Shown: positions 1 to 7,902, counted from the stretch's first letter. The stretch: DNA of 64,000 nucleotides from Bacillus cereus group sp. RP43 (GCF_040459645.1 NZ_JARVHQ010000001.1:1178001-1242000), one strand, 5' to 3'. Notes: generated by a model not told the origin, from the letters alone. A program made the numbers and translations.

Positions 1-2
1 GA

Positions 3-176
3 AAATGGTTATATAGAATAGGGGTACTTTTATCCTCAATTGGTATCATATTAGCAAATTTTTATTCAGATATACCGCCGCTATTTCCTAGTTTGCATAA
101 AGGGATTGGTATAAGTGTTGTCATAGTTGGTCTGCTTTGTCTTATCGTATCAAATTTCTATAGAAAATCTAAATGA
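3..176 (+). CDS. C-terminal end of a small membrane protein (partial)
   Basis: An open frame enters from the left edge and stops at 174-176, giving 57 residues. It is hydrophobic with two likely membrane segments separated by a short loop containing SDIPPLFPS, and it ends in a basic tail (YRKSK). The start lies outside the window. I do not recognise the family. A terminator hairpin follows directly, which supports this being the real end of a gene. Confidence 0.6.
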   Translation, partial: KWLYRIGVLLSSIGIILANFYSDIPPLFPSLHKGIGISVVIVGLLCLIVSNFYRKSK

Positions 177-180
177 ATAT

Positions 181-223
181 AAAAAAGGACAGTTATTCTT
201 TTTCAGAAGAACTGTCCTTTTTT
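181..223. terminator. Bidirectional intrinsic terminator
   Basis: The arms aaaaaaggacagtt (181-194) and aactgtcctttttt (210-223) pair perfectly, with A/T tracts on both sides. It serves the gene ending at 176 and the minus-strand operon ending at 193. Confidence 0.85.
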
Positions 224-450
224 AATAACTTGTTCCATAGCTTGGAAATACTCCATATAATTACGATTGTAATGGAGGCAATAATTGACCAAGCGATAGA
301 TGCAATTTCAAGTGCCATGTTAGGAAGGAATGTAAGAATGGATATTACTTTATGAAACAACCATTCTATTATATGAAAACTTATTTGTAATAGAATGACG
401 ATCCCGAGTGTAATCCATGCTAACATTTGTTTTCCTTTTTCTTTCCACAT
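193..450 (-). CDS. Small membrane protein, last gene of the TetR/SMR operon
   Basis: 85 residues from an ATG at 450, chosen because GAGGTGA lies five bases upstream; a GTG at 459 is inside that ribosome binding site. It has two hydrophobic segments (about residues 5-25 and 40-65) and a lysine/serine/glutamate-rich tail. It starts about 15 bases after the stop of the YkkD-like gene and ends in the shared terminator, so it should be cotranscribed with the SMR pair. The family is not recognised. Position suggests, but does not show, a role alongside the transporter. Confidence 0.65.
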   Translation of the reverse strand: MWKEKGKQMLAWITLGIVILLQISFHIIEWLFHKVISILTFLPNMALEIASIAWSIIASITIVIIWSISKLWNKLLKKDSSSEKE

Positions 451-465
451 GACATTCACCTCACG

Positions 466-780
466 TTAGCCTAATAATTTTAAGCCAACAGCGCCGCACA
501 GAATGCAGCTTAAGAAGGCAAGGCGACGCCAATCCGCTGATTCACGGAAAATAAGAATACCGAGAAGTGCACTTCCGGCAGTTCCGATTCCAGTCCAAAT
601 TGCGTAAGCAGTTCCCATCGGTAATGTATTCATTGCAAGGGATAAGAAGAAGAAGCTTACGCCGAAGTTAGCGATTAAAATAACTTTTGGTGCCCAGCCT
701 TTCTTTTCAGTGGCTACTTTCATAAAGAGTACACCAATAATTTCACAAATACCAGCTAGAATTAAAAATACCCAAGCCAT
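466..780 (-). CDS. Small multidrug resistance subunit, YkkD-like
   Basis: 104 residues with four hydrophobic helices, the usual SMR size. A membrane Glu (E13, AGICEIIGV) sits where SMR proteins bind protons and cations, and the block MGTAYAIWTGIGTAGSALLG is characteristic of the family. It resembles the YkkD half of B. subtilis YkkCD and follows the YkkC-like gene with one base between the ORFs, its ribosome binding site lying in the preceding gene's end. Paired SMR genes usually encode heterodimeric exporters. In B. subtilis ykkCD is controlled by a guanidine riboswitch; here a TetR gene precedes the pair instead. Substrate unknown. Confidence 0.88.
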   Translation of the reverse strand: MAWVFLILAGICEIIGVLFMKVATEKKGWAPKVILIANFGVSFFFLSLAMNTLPMGTAYAIWTGIGTAGSALLGILIFRESADWRRLAFLSCILCGAVGLKLLG

Positions 781-781
781 T

Positions 782-1114
782 TTATGCAGCCTCCTTCGAT
801 TCTTTTTCTTCTGTTACTCGTTTTAAACCAATTACGCCGAAGAAGATTAAACCGATTAATAATACTTTTACAATAGAGAAAGGTTCTCCGAAGATGAAAA
901 TCTCGGTAAGAACGATTCCACCAGCTCCAATTCCTGTAAAGACTGCATATACAGTACCGACAGGTAAATCTTTATAAGCTCTAAATAATAAGACGAAACT
1001 AATTGTAATTAATAGAGCAACACCAGCCCACTCAAGTGGTGCCTCCGCTTTTTTAAGTCCAATAACCCAAAAGATTTCAATAATACCAGCTATGATTACA
1101 TAAATCCATGCCAT
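782..1114 (-). CDS. Small multidrug resistance subunit, YkkC-like
   Basis: 110 residues, four transmembrane helices, with the conserved Glu in helix 1 (AGIIEIFWVIGLKKA) and the SMR motif PVGTVYAVFTGIGAGG. The WVIGLKKA region and the charged C-terminal tail match the YkkC (longer) partner of a heterodimeric pair. AAGGAG lies about nine bases before the ATG. A TetR-type operator half a helical turn upstream (1130-1145) sits between this gene and tetR. Likely function: proton-coupled export of small cations or guanidinium-like compounds from the cytoplasm; the compound cannot be read from sequence. Confidence 0.88.
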   Translation of the reverse strand: MAWIYVIIAGIIEIFWVIGLKKAEAPLEWAGVALLITISFVLLFRAYKDLPVGTVYAVFTGIGAGGIVLTEIFIFGEPFSIVKVLLIGLIFFGVIGLKRVTEEKESKEAA

Positions 1115-1129
1115 ATGTCATTTCTCCTT

Positions 1130-1145
1130 CCTACCAGTCGTTAGG
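1130..1145. promoter_or_regulatory. Candidate TetR operator between tetR and the SMR genes
   Basis: cctaccagtcgttagg matches the palindrome at 1774-1789 in 14 of 16 positions, the two differences being central. The two sites flank the tetR gene, so both the regulator and the transporter genes could be repressed. Confidence 0.7.
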
Positions 1146-1185
1146 TAAAGGGCTTAAAAACGACGCATTGCAAAGGAGCAATCCG

Positions 1186-1767
1186 TCAGTTTGAAAGTCC
1201 GCGCCAAAATACTTTCCAAGAAGCTTCTAAACGTGTCTCAAAACGATTTAAACCTGCGTATAGTAGTTCAACCATAAGGCCGTCAAGTAAGCATAAAAAA
1301 GCCTCCAAAGCGTCTTTTACTTCAATGTTATGCAGTTCATCTTGTTCGCTTGCTCTTTTAAACACAGGGAATAAAAGTTTTCCGACATTTTCAATGTGTA
1401 CATTCGCTTTATCAATAATTTGTTCGCGAAATGCATCCGGCGGAAAATAAGAAGTTCGTAACCAAAACATTGATTCTTCACTTTCACCAAATCGTTTTGC
1501 ATAGCCTTTTAACAAATTTAAGAGCAATTTTTCAGTAGACGATTTTGAAAAATTTTCGATATCGTCTGTGAAGCTTTGCAAATCTTTTTGAAGAGCGGAT
1601 TCCAAGCATGTAAAATATAGCTCTTCTTTTCCTTTAAAGTGTGCGTAAATCGATGGTTTTTTAATCCCAACTTCTTGAGCAATATTTGCTAATGAAGTTC
1701 CTTCATAGCCGTAGCGTGCGAAATGAGAAAGTGCTACAGCTTTAATGCGGTTTGCTGTCATTTTCAT
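1186..1767 (-). CDS. TetR/AcrR-family repressor of the SMR operon
   Basis: 193 residues if started at 1767, or 191 from the next ATG at 1761, which has better spacing from AGGGG. The N-terminal 50 residues are a classic TetR helix-turn-helix (YEGTSLANIAQEVGIKKPSIYAHF), with a variable ligand-binding domain after it. It is the first gene of the operon and is flanked by two near-identical palindromes, so it probably represses itself and the SMR pair until a toxic cation binds. The ligand is unknown. Confidence 0.9.
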   Translation of the reverse strand: MKMTANRIKAVALSHFARYGYEGTSLANIAQEVGIKKPSIYAHFKGKEELYFTCLESALQKDLQSFTDDIENFSKSSTEKLLLNLLKGYAKRFGESEESMFWLRTSYFPPDAFREQIIDKANVHIENVGKLLFPVFKRASEQDELHNIEVKDALEAFLCLLDGLMVELLYAGLNRFETRLEASWKVFWRGLSN

Positions 1768-1773
1768 CCCCTA

Positions 1774-1789
1774 CCTACCGTTCGTTAGG
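1774..1789. promoter_or_regulatory. Candidate TetR operator upstream of tetR
   Basis: cctaccgttcgttagg is an imperfect palindrome just upstream of the tetR start and is repeated with two changes at 1130-1145. The position fits autorepression. Confidence 0.75.
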
Positions 1790-1833
1790 TTAATTATATG
1801 AGATGAAAAATATAAAGTCAATAGGTGAAGGGA

Positions 1834-1867
1834 TAAAAAAAGAGCGCTATAGTTAACGCTCTTTTTT
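1834..1867 (-). terminator. Terminator of the LacI-family gene
   Basis: AAAAAAGAGCG and CGCTCTTTTTT arms flank a ten-base loop; the hairpin overlaps the stop codon of the minus-strand gene. Confidence 0.85.
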
Positions 1868-2843
1868 AGACTGTTTCTCGCTCAATTAAATGGAATGAAA
1901 GTTCTTCTGCGCTGCCGATAATTTGCTCGCTTTGAATTTGTTTATGGAATAAAGAAAAAGCATGTGAGCCCATTGTGAGCCCAGGATGTTCAATAGTTGA
2001 AATTTCTAATGCTTTTGAAATTTCATGGTTATCAAATCCCAGTATAGCGAGGTCTTCAGGTATGCGAATGCCATGTTTTTTTGCCTCTGTTAATAAGCCA
2101 GCAGCAACTTGATCGTTCGCTGTAACAATAGCGGTTGGGCGATTTTTCATATTTAAAATGCGATGGAGTACTTGTGCCCCGTCCTGCATCGTATAACATT
2201 GATGAAAAACCCAATCAGGGTGCACTGTTTTTCCTTCTTGACGAAGAGTATCGGCGAAAGCTTTTTCACGCTCGATTGAATTAGCACTTGTTTTTCTTGC
2301 TAAACAAATGCCGATTTTTTCATGACCTTTACTGAGTAAATAGGAAGTACCAAGGCGGAATCCTTCGTAATGATCTACATAGACAGATGAAATGAGGGGA
2401 TGTTTCATTTTTTCACATGAAATAATAGGGGCAAATTTTGCGAACGGTTCAATTTGTTCCCATGAACTCGTGCGAGAGCAAATAATCATCCCGTCAAATT
2501 GCTTCATTTTCATCATTTCAAGAACGCGAATTTCTTCAATACTATCGTAATTCGTTTGGCATAAATTAATATGATATCCAGCTGCTAACGCTTCATTTCC
2601 GATTCCTTCAATGATCGTGCTAAAGTACGGAAGGTTAATAAAAGGTAGCATAACGCCAATTGTATATGTTTTACCCTTTATTAAATGGATAGCATTTATA
2701 TTTTTTGCATAGTTCAATTCTTCAACTGCATCTAAAACACGCTTACGCTTTTCTTCTTTTACGTATGGATGATTATTAAGAACACGAGAAACAGTTGATA
2801 TAGATACACCAGCAGTTTTTGCAATTTGTTTTATATTGGCCAT
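1866..2843 (-). CDS. LacI-family transcriptional regulator
   Basis: 325 residues from the ATG at 2843, preceded by GAGGTG. The LacI helix-turn-helix and hinge are at residues 1-55 (IKQIAKTAGVSISTVSRVLN), followed by a periplasmic-binding-protein-like sugar sensor domain containing TAIVTANDQVAAGLL and LAILGFDNHEIS. Such proteins normally repress sugar-use genes and are released by a sugar effector. No sugar genes are adjacent in this window, so the target is unknown. A perfect 14-bp palindrome 62 bp upstream may be its own operator. It has its own terminator and appears monocistronic. Confidence 0.9.
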   Translation of the reverse strand: MANIKQIAKTAGVSISTVSRVLNNHPYVKEEKRKRVLDAVEELNYAKNINAIHLIKGKTYTIGVMLPFINLPYFSTIIEGIGNEALAAGYHINLCQTNYDSIEEIRVLEMMKMKQFDGMIICSRTSSWEQIEPFAKFAPIISCEKMKHPLISSVYVDHYEGFRLGTSYLLSKGHEKIGICLARKTSANSIEREKAFADTLRQEGKTVHPDWVFHQCYTMQDGAQVLHRILNMKNRPTAIVTANDQVAAGLLTEAKKHGIRIPEDLAILGFDNHEISKALEISTIEHPGLTMGSHAFSLFHKQIQSEQIIGSAEELSFHLIERETV

Positions 2844-2904
2844 ATGTATCACCTCTTTCCTTAATTATAAGGGGAAAATAATAAGAATGAAAAAAATCTT
2901 GACC

Positions 2905-2918
2905 TGAAAAGCTTTTCA
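2905..2918. promoter_or_regulatory. Perfect palindrome, candidate LacI-family operator
   Basis: TGAAAAGCTTTTCA is perfectly symmetric and lies just after a plus-strand TTGACC (2899-2904). It sits between the divergent LacI gene and the lipoprotein gene. It resembles LacI/CcpA-type operators but has GC, not CG, at the centre. The remaining 2919-3136 stretch shows no convincing gene. Confidence 0.5.
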
Positions 2919-3136
2919 CAATCTATGTTATAAGCATGACTTCTGTTGTTCGCGTAACCTTTTTATTTGGGCGTAAGAATAGTGGGGTCTTTTTTGTATG
3001 TCTGCAAAGAATTTTTGTCAGAATGTGTGAGAATAACGTGGAAAGTTTTCGGAGGAGGCGTTTGATAACGAAGCGAATAGAAGAGAGTATAAACGCTTCA
3101 CTCGTTAAGAGAGCGGTATGAAAGGGCGGAAACAAA

Positions 3137-3697
3137 TTGAAAAAAGGAATCATTTGTTTCGTGTTTTCTAGTGTAATACTTAGCTCATGTTCATTTCAGC
3201 AAACGATGCAAGAAGAAAAAACATTTGTAGGAACAACAGGAGGGGCTAAGGACCGTGTTACTGATCCGATTCCGCTAAAGGAACTTCCAAAATATTTTCC
3301 GGCGAAGTTTAAAGTTCCAACGTTTTTACCTTATGACATTACGAGTGATGTGCAGGGAGAGGTAAGAACGATGGGAAAGAAGAATGCTGTTTTAACGATT
3401 AAATATAAGCAACAAGAGAAAGGAAGGCACGATTATATAGAATTAACAGTGGCCAACTTTTCTTACAGTTTTCCATACCTCGTAGAAGAAAATCGATTTC
3501 AAGAACAAATGAAATTGAATAATGGAGCACCTGCTTATTTTAAAAATAAGGATGATTACGAGCGAGGGGACGAATTTGCTACGCTTATATGGAAAGAGAA
3601 GGGGATTGAATATCAGCTATTATATCGTAATGTAGATGAGAAAGATGAAGATGTGATTAAACAAAATCTACTGTACATTGCGAACAATATGGAATAA
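3137..3697 (+). CDS. Lipoprotein of unknown function
   Basis: 186 residues starting at TTG, with AAGGGCGG a few bases upstream. The N-terminus is a lipoprotein signal: two lysines, a hydrophobic stretch and the lipobox LSSC with the lipidated Cys at about residue 18. The mature part is hydrophilic, with conserved-looking PKYFPAKFKVPTFLPYDI, and resembles small DUF4367-type secreted lipoproteins, but I am not certain of the family. It should be anchored on the outer face of the membrane. It is separated from its neighbours by terminators, so it is monocistronic. Confidence 0.75.
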   Translation: MKKGIICFVFSSVILSSCSFQQTMQEEKTFVGTTGGAKDRVTDPIPLKELPKYFPAKFKVPTFLPYDITSDVQGEVRTMGKKNAVLTIKYKQQEKGRHDYIELTVANFSYSFPYLVEENRFQEQMKLNNGAPAYFKNKDDYERGDEFATLIWKEKGIEYQLLYRNVDEKDEDVIKQNLLYIANNME

Positions 3698-3727
3698 AAA
3701 ACTAGCTGTATCATGCAGCTAGTTTTT
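3697..3727. terminator. Bidirectional terminator between lipoprotein gene and yqhL
   Basis: aaaactagctg (from 3697) pairs with cagctagttttt (3716-3727), loop of seven bases, with A and T tracts on both sides. The genes converge here. Confidence 0.9.
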
Positions 3728-3732
3728 GTATG

Positions 3733-4116
3733 TTATTTCTTTTTAATTTTGCCTGACCAAGATTTAAATCCACCTTTTAATTGGTAGAAATCTGTGTAGC
3801 CTTGTTTTTTTAAGTATTGAGCTGCACGACCTGTACGGAATCCGCTTTGGCAATATAAATAAACTGGTTGATCTTGGCGAAGTTCTTTGTGGCGAAGGCG
3901 AATTTGTGATAATGGAATGTTACGCGCACCTAAAATATGTCCCGCGTTAAATTCATCTGCTTCGCGAATATCGATAAGCTGTGCTTTACGGTAGCCAGCG
4001 CGAAATTCTTCTTCTGAAAGTGTTTTAATTAATTTTTTCTGATAGAAATACATCCATACAGTGTAGCCGATGAATGCTGCAATTGCGGCTAGTATAATAA
4101 TCAAGTTTGTTGACAC
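3733..4116 (-). CDS. yqhL: Membrane-anchored rhodanese-like protein YqhL
   Basis: 127 residues, GTG start with GGGAG ten bases upstream. One N-terminal transmembrane helix (about residues 4-24) is followed by a single rhodanese domain with the loop YCQSGFRTG, in which C at about residue 89 would be the persulfide-carrying cysteine. The EADEFNAGHILGARNIP segment is the usual CH2-type rhodanese motif. As in B. subtilis it is divergent from lipM. The likely activity is sulfur transfer at the inner face of the membrane; the acceptor is unknown. Confidence 0.88.
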   Translation of the reverse strand: MSTNLIIILAAIAAFIGYTVWMYFYQKKLIKTLSEEEFRAGYRKAQLIDIREADEFNAGHILGARNIPLSQIRLRHKELRQDQPVYLYCQSGFRTGRAAQYLKKQGYTDFYQLKGGFKSWSGKIKKK

Positions 4117-4286
4117 GATTCTATCGCTCCCTTTTTTCTTATCCTACTTTCAATATTATAATGCCCATATGTATTTATGCAACAGATTCATTTGTATATA
4201 AGAAGAAATTTCGTATTCTTTCACAAATTTTGTCGAATTTGGTAGACTAGAGAATGTGAAAAATAATTGGTTATATGAGGTGCAGG

Positions 4287-5123
4287 ATGGGAAAAGAAAA
4301 ATGGTGTTATATTAACTCTGGTCAATGTTCACCAGCATTTAATATGGCGTTAGATGAATGTTTATTAAATTGGCAAAGTGAAAAGAAAATGCCACCAACA
4401 ATTCGTTTTTACGAATGGGAAGTACCAACATTAACAGTCGGGTATTTTCAGCGTGTTGAAAAAGATATAAATATGGATGTAGTTAACGAAAAAAAATATG
4501 GATTCGTTCGTCGTCAAACAGGCGGCAGGGGTGTACTACATGACAAAGAATTAACGTACAGTGTTATTGTGTCTGAAGATCATCCGGATATGCCAAAAAC
4601 AGTTACAGAAGCATACCGCGTTATTTCGCAAGGCTTATTAGACGGTTTTAAGGCATTAGGATTAGAAGCGTATTATGCAGTTCCGAAAACAGAAGAGGAT
4701 CGTGAGAATTTAAAAAATCCGCGTTCAGGAGTATGTTTTGATGCACCATCTTGGTATGAAATTGTAGTTGAAGGAAGAAAAATCGCAGGTAGTGCTCAAA
4801 CACGTCAAAAAGGGGTTATCTTACAGCACGGTTCTATTCCGTTAGAAATAGATTTAGATGAGTTATACGATCTATTTTTATTCCCGAATGAACGTGTAAA
4901 AGAGCGTATGAAAAACATGTTTTCTTCTAAAGCGGTAGCGATTAATGAGTTGACAGACCGTACATTTACGATTGAACAGTTAATCAAAGCGTTTGAAACT
5001 GGATTTGAAAAAGGTTTAGATATAGAGCTTGTGCCGTATGAACTAACAGAAGAACAGCTTCATGAAGTTCAAACTTTAGCAAAAGAGAAGTATGAAAGTA
5101 ATGAATGGAATTATAAAAAATAA
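4287..5123 (+). CDS. lipM: Octanoyltransferase LipM
   Basis: 278 residues from the ATG at 4287; an upstream in-frame ATG at 4275 gives a nine-base-longer start overlapping the AGGTG ribosome binding site. It belongs to the BPL/LplA/LipB cofactor-transferase family and moves octanoyl from acyl carrier protein to GcvH, the first step of lipoate assembly in Bacillus. [12 protein letters not shown] is the binding-pocket motif and the catalytic Cys is C150 in [12 protein letters not shown]. Lipoate made through this route is needed by the BkdB E2 encoded at 50163. It is monocistronic, ending in a strong hairpin. Confidence 0.96.
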   Translation: MGKEKWCYINSGQCSPAFNMALDECLLNWQSEKKMPPTIRFYEWEVPTLTVGYFQRVEKDINMDVVNEKKYGFVRRQTGGRGVLHDKELTYSVIVSEDHPDMPKTVTEAYRVISQGLLDGFKALGLEAYYAVPKTEEDRENLKNPRSGVCFDAPSWYEIVVEGRKIAGSAQTRQKGVILQHGSIPLEIDLDELYDLFLFPNERVKERMKNMFSSKAVAINELTDRTFTIEQLIKAFETGFEKGLDIELVPYELTEEQLHEVQTLAKEKYESNEWNYKK

Positions 5124-5147
5124 GGAGATGGCGACCGCCATCTCCTT
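5122..5147. terminator. Bidirectional terminator after lipM
   Basis: An 11-bp perfect stem (aaggagatggc / gccatctcctt) with a four-base loop is followed by T-rich sequence. It overlaps the lipM stop and precedes a convergent gene. Confidence 0.92.
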
Positions 5148-5151
5148 ATTT

Positions 5152-5994
5152 TTATAGTAAATTAAGTACTTTTTCTACTTTGATTCCTTTATCTTGTAAA
5201 GAACGAAGGCGATTTACAACGTCCATAATTTCTTTGTCGAATGTAACGCTAATACCTTGGCTTTGTAGCTCTTTTTTTAATCCTTCAATAGAATCATCTA
5301 TGTCGATGCCAAGCTCGTAATCTTGACAAACTTCAATTGTCTTTTTCACAAGTTTAACATAATTTTCTTGTAGTTTTGTATTTGTTTCAGTCAAAGCAGG
5401 TTGCTTCGGTTTTGCAGGAGTAACCGGTGCTGTCTCTTGCTTTGTAACTGGAGTAGGTACTGCTTTTTTCACAGGTGCTGGAGTAGATAGTTCTACAGCT
5501 GCTTCAACACTTACTGACTTCGGCGTTGGTACCGGAGTAGGCTTAGGTGTTATAGCGGGTGTTTCTACACGCATAACAGGTTTAGGAGCGGGTGTAACTG
5601 CTTTAGGAGCCTCTACAACTACTTCTTTGTTCGGAGTAGCTTCTACAACTGTTTCTTCTTGCTCAGCAGCTTCTTTATTTTCTTTGCTCCACATAACGCG
5701 TTCAATTTCTAGAGAAACATTGTTCTTATTCATCGCTGTTAATGTAACTTTACCAACTTCCGCGTTCCCAGTGAAATCAACAATTTTATAAATAACACTC
5801 TTGTTCCAATCCACGTTTCCGCTCAAAAATAATTCTTCGTTACATTTCGGCGTTAAGCCCTCGATTTTAATTTCTGCGTTTACACCGTTTTCACTGTATA
5901 CCATAATTAGCGAAGCATTTACATCTTCGTCTGCTAACATTAGTTCACGTACCATTTTGCCGGTGCGTACTTGCGTTTTCTTCTTAACTGACAT
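5152..5994 (-). CDS. Unrecognised protein with Pro/Ala/Val/Thr-rich central linker
   Basis: 280 residues. Residues 1-105 look like a folded beta-rich domain (SVKKKTQVRTGK start, then LIMVYSENGVNAEIKIEG). Residues about 106-205 are a low-complexity linker rich in P, A, V, T and K with repeated TPAP/PTPV/PKP units. Residues 206-280 are a helical C-terminal domain with many charged residues. There is no signal peptide or membrane segment, so it is cytoplasmic. The architecture suggests a two-domain adaptor or structural protein. I do not recognise the family. It is monocistronic and convergent with lipM. Confidence 0.8.
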   Translation of the reverse strand: MSVKKKTQVRTGKMVRELMLADEDVNASLIMVYSENGVNAEIKIEGLTPKCNEELFLSGNVDWNKSVIYKIVDFTGNAEVGKVTLTAMNKNNVSLEIERVMWSKENKEAAEQEETVVEATPNKEVVVEAPKAVTPAPKPVMRVETPAITPKPTPVPTPKSVSVEAAVELSTPAPVKKAVPTPVTKQETAPVTPAKPKQPALTETNTKLQENYVKLVKKTIEVCQDYELGIDIDDSIEGLKKELQSQGISVTFDKEIMDVVNRLRSLQDKGIKVEKVLNLL

Positions 5995-6174
5995 CTAATT
6001 TCTCCTCTCAAAAATTCAGTAATAATAAAAAAATCGTATAACGAAAAATAATTGCTCACGAAGATTTATGATACCGATAATAAAAGCATCACGTCAACAA
6101 TTAACTTTAATTATTTTGCATTTTTCTTATTTTCTTTATGAAATTTTTCAATTTGTAAAATTAGACAGAAGAAA

Positions 6175-6196
6175 AACAGCCGTTTGAAGGGCTGTT
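6175..6196 (-). terminator. Terminator of the PadR operon
   Basis: AACAGCC and GGCTGTT arms with an eight-base loop, followed on the minus strand by a T-rich run. The hairpin overlaps the stop codon of the last gene. The rest of 5995-6174 holds no gene and presumably carries the promoter of the 5152-5994 gene. Confidence 0.8.
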
Positions 6197-6863
6197 AAAA
6201 TTTAGATGTTTTATATAAAAATTTGTACAGAATATAAAAAGAAAGTGTAACAAGAGCACCTTGCCAAATAGACAAATTATAAAATAAGTATGGTTGTGTT
6301 TTAAAAAATACGTTTGAAAAAACTGATAAGATAAAAGGTATAAACACTGATAATAAGAGGAGTGCTTTTTGTTTCCAGGAAGCCAGTATTGTAAAAGAAA
6401 AACGTCTAAATAACGAAAAAGTTATGAAAGCACCAATTGTTAAAACGATAGCAGATAATATTGTTCCAGGAATACTAAGTGGAATTCCTGAAGTGTTTGT
6501 ATCTGTAAATAGTTTTTGCATAAGAGTAGTAAATGTATCGTATCCAATTTGAATAGCTAATAATAAACTAACTGCAAATCCAATAACGGTAGCTTGTTGG
6601 AAAGAATTTTGATGCTCTGAAGAGTTAATCAATTCGTCGCAGTAAGCTTTTAAATCTTCTCCGAAAATATCATGTGCATTTTTACCATCTTCTTGCGCTT
6701 CTAAAAGATGATCCAATATTTCTAAAAGCAATTCTTCCATTTGCTTTTGCGGAACGCTAGTAAAACGTAAATAAATAAGCATATCACCATAAGCAGCTTC
6801 GTTTTCAGGTGTTAATAACTTTCTTTTTTCATTGTTTAACTTAACCATTTCTTTTTCGGTCAT
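6195..6863 (-). CDS. HAAS-like (DUF1129-type) membrane protein, PadR operon gene 3
   Basis: 222 residues. The N-terminal 80 residues form an alpha-helical cytoplasmic domain (LLLEILDHLLEAQEDGKNAHDIFG) typical of proteins encoded beside PadR regulators; the C-terminal half has four hydrophobic segments. It is a paralogue of the preceding gene: the N-terminal domains align closely (KRKLLTPENEAAYGDMLIYL versus KRKLLTTENETAYSDMLIYI) while the membrane halves have diverged. Seven bases separate the two ORFs. Function unknown; the set probably senses or responds to envelope stress. Confidence 0.8.
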   Translation of the reverse strand: MTEKEMVKLNNEKRKLLTPENEAAYGDMLIYLRFTSVPQKQMEELLLEILDHLLEAQEDGKNAHDIFGEDLKAYCDELINSSEHQNSFQQATVIGFAVSLLLAIQIGYDTFTTLMQKLFTDTNTSGIPLSIPGTILSAIVLTIGAFITFSLFRRFSFTILASWKQKALLLLSVFIPFILSVFSNVFFKTQPYLFYNLSIWQGALVTLSFYILYKFLYKTSKF

Positions 6864-6870
6864 AATATCG

Positions 6871-7557
6871 TCACTCCTTTTTAAAGGCTAAATTTTCTTT
6901 TTTGAAGAAGATTTTGTATAGTGCATAGCAAGAGATGGCCAGTAAAGTGCCAATCCAAGGTGAGATTTGTAATGTAGTATAGGGCTGTTTAATAAATAAA
7001 AAGGAAATACCGATTAATAGTATCCATAGGCTATGGCGTATTAAAAAACTTCCTATATGCCTCCAAATAGTTGTTTGATTTTTAAATAAATCAGTGTTAA
7101 TAAAATCGAAAACAAAACGTATCATAAGATGTACGGATAAGATAAATGCGAGCAGATAAATGAAATCAATGTGCACAAATTTAAAACGTGCTTCATTTGA
7201 AAATAAGGGAAATACCAATGCAATTACGGAAGAAATAGCAAAGTATATTGCTAACAGATAACTAGTTATAAATAAAGGAATCGATAATTGTTCCCATAAA
7301 CCTGGCTTCGGTAGAGCAGCAATTAGTTCGTCACAGTACGCCTGTAAGTCGTCGCCAAAAATATCATAAGCACTTTTTTCTTCTTGCTGGGCTTCAATAA
7401 GGTGATCTAGAATTTCAATTAGCAGTTCTTCCGCGTGGTACTCTGGCACTTTAGCTAAGCGGATGTATATTAACATGTCACTATAGGCGGTTTCATTTTC
7501 TGTAGTTAATAATTTACGCTTTTGGTTATTTAGTTCGATTAAATCTTTCGCCCTCAT
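6871..7557 (-). CDS. HAAS-like (DUF1129-type) membrane protein, PadR operon gene 2
   Basis: 228 residues with the same layout as its neighbour: an N-terminal helical domain (residues 1-85, with LLIEILDHLIEAQQEEKSAYDIFG) and four to five membrane helices after residue 90. It starts two bases after the padR stop with GGGGAG upstream, so it is translationally coupled. Known PadR-linked proteins of this kind have helical sensor domains and membrane tails; the biochemical role is not established. The tandem duplication is visible from the nearly identical N-terminal halves. Confidence 0.8.
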   Translation of the reverse strand: MRAKDLIELNNQKRKLLTTENETAYSDMLIYIRLAKVPEYHAEELLIEILDHLIEAQQEEKSAYDIFGDDLQAYCDELIAALPKPGLWEQLSIPLFITSYLLAIYFAISSVIALVFPLFSNEARFKFVHIDFIYLLAFILSVHLMIRFVFDFINTDLFKNQTTIWRHIGSFLIRHSLWILLIGISFLFIKQPYTTLQISPWIGTLLAISCYALYKIFFKKENLAFKKE

Positions 7558-7559
7558 TC

Positions 7560-7880
7560 CTATCGCTCCCCTTGTAATAAGTTGTTTACCGTCGTTGAAA
7601 CCATTCCCCAGCTTTGTTTAAATTCTTCAAGCTGTTCTAATCCCTTATCAGTTACGTGATAATATTTTCGCTTCGGTCCAAGAGAGGAAGCCTTTAATGT
7701 ACCTTCAATAAGTTTCTCTTTTTGCATGCGTAATAATAACGGATATATGCTTCCTTCACTTACGAATGTAAAGCCATGTTTATTTAATTTTGTACTCAGT
7801 TCATATCCGTACACTTCTTCTTGTGAAATGATGTATAGAATACACCCTTCTAGTACACCTTTTAACATTTGGCTGTGCAT
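7560..7880 (-). CDS. PadR-family transcriptional repressor
   Basis: 106 residues from the ATG at 7880 (GGTGGTG eight bases upstream); longer in-frame starts lie inside the operator region. It is the short PadR type: a winged helix with the signature EEVYGYELSTKLNKHGF, EGSIYPLLLRMQKEKLIEG and GPKRKYYHVTDKG. It heads a three-gene operon. Two palindromes flank its promoter, one covering the -35 box, so it almost certainly represses itself and the two membrane proteins. The inducing ligand is unknown. Confidence 0.93.
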   Translation of the reverse strand: MHSQMLKGVLEGCILYIISQEEVYGYELSTKLNKHGFTFVSEGSIYPLLLRMQKEKLIEGTLKASSLGPKRKYYHVTDKGLEQLEEFKQSWGMVSTTVNNLLQGER

Positions 7881-7902
7881 GATTTCACCACCTTTTATCC
7901 AG

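Noticed and set aside
2936..3121. 61-residue plus-strand ORF upstream of the lipoprotein gene
   Set aside because: Starts within the promoter zone, has no ribosome binding site, and its composition (Arg/Cys/Phe-rich) is not protein-like for this genome.
2923..3153. 76-residue minus-strand ORF in the same interval
   Set aside because: Overlaps the operator and the start of the lipoprotein gene; no ribosome binding site or family.
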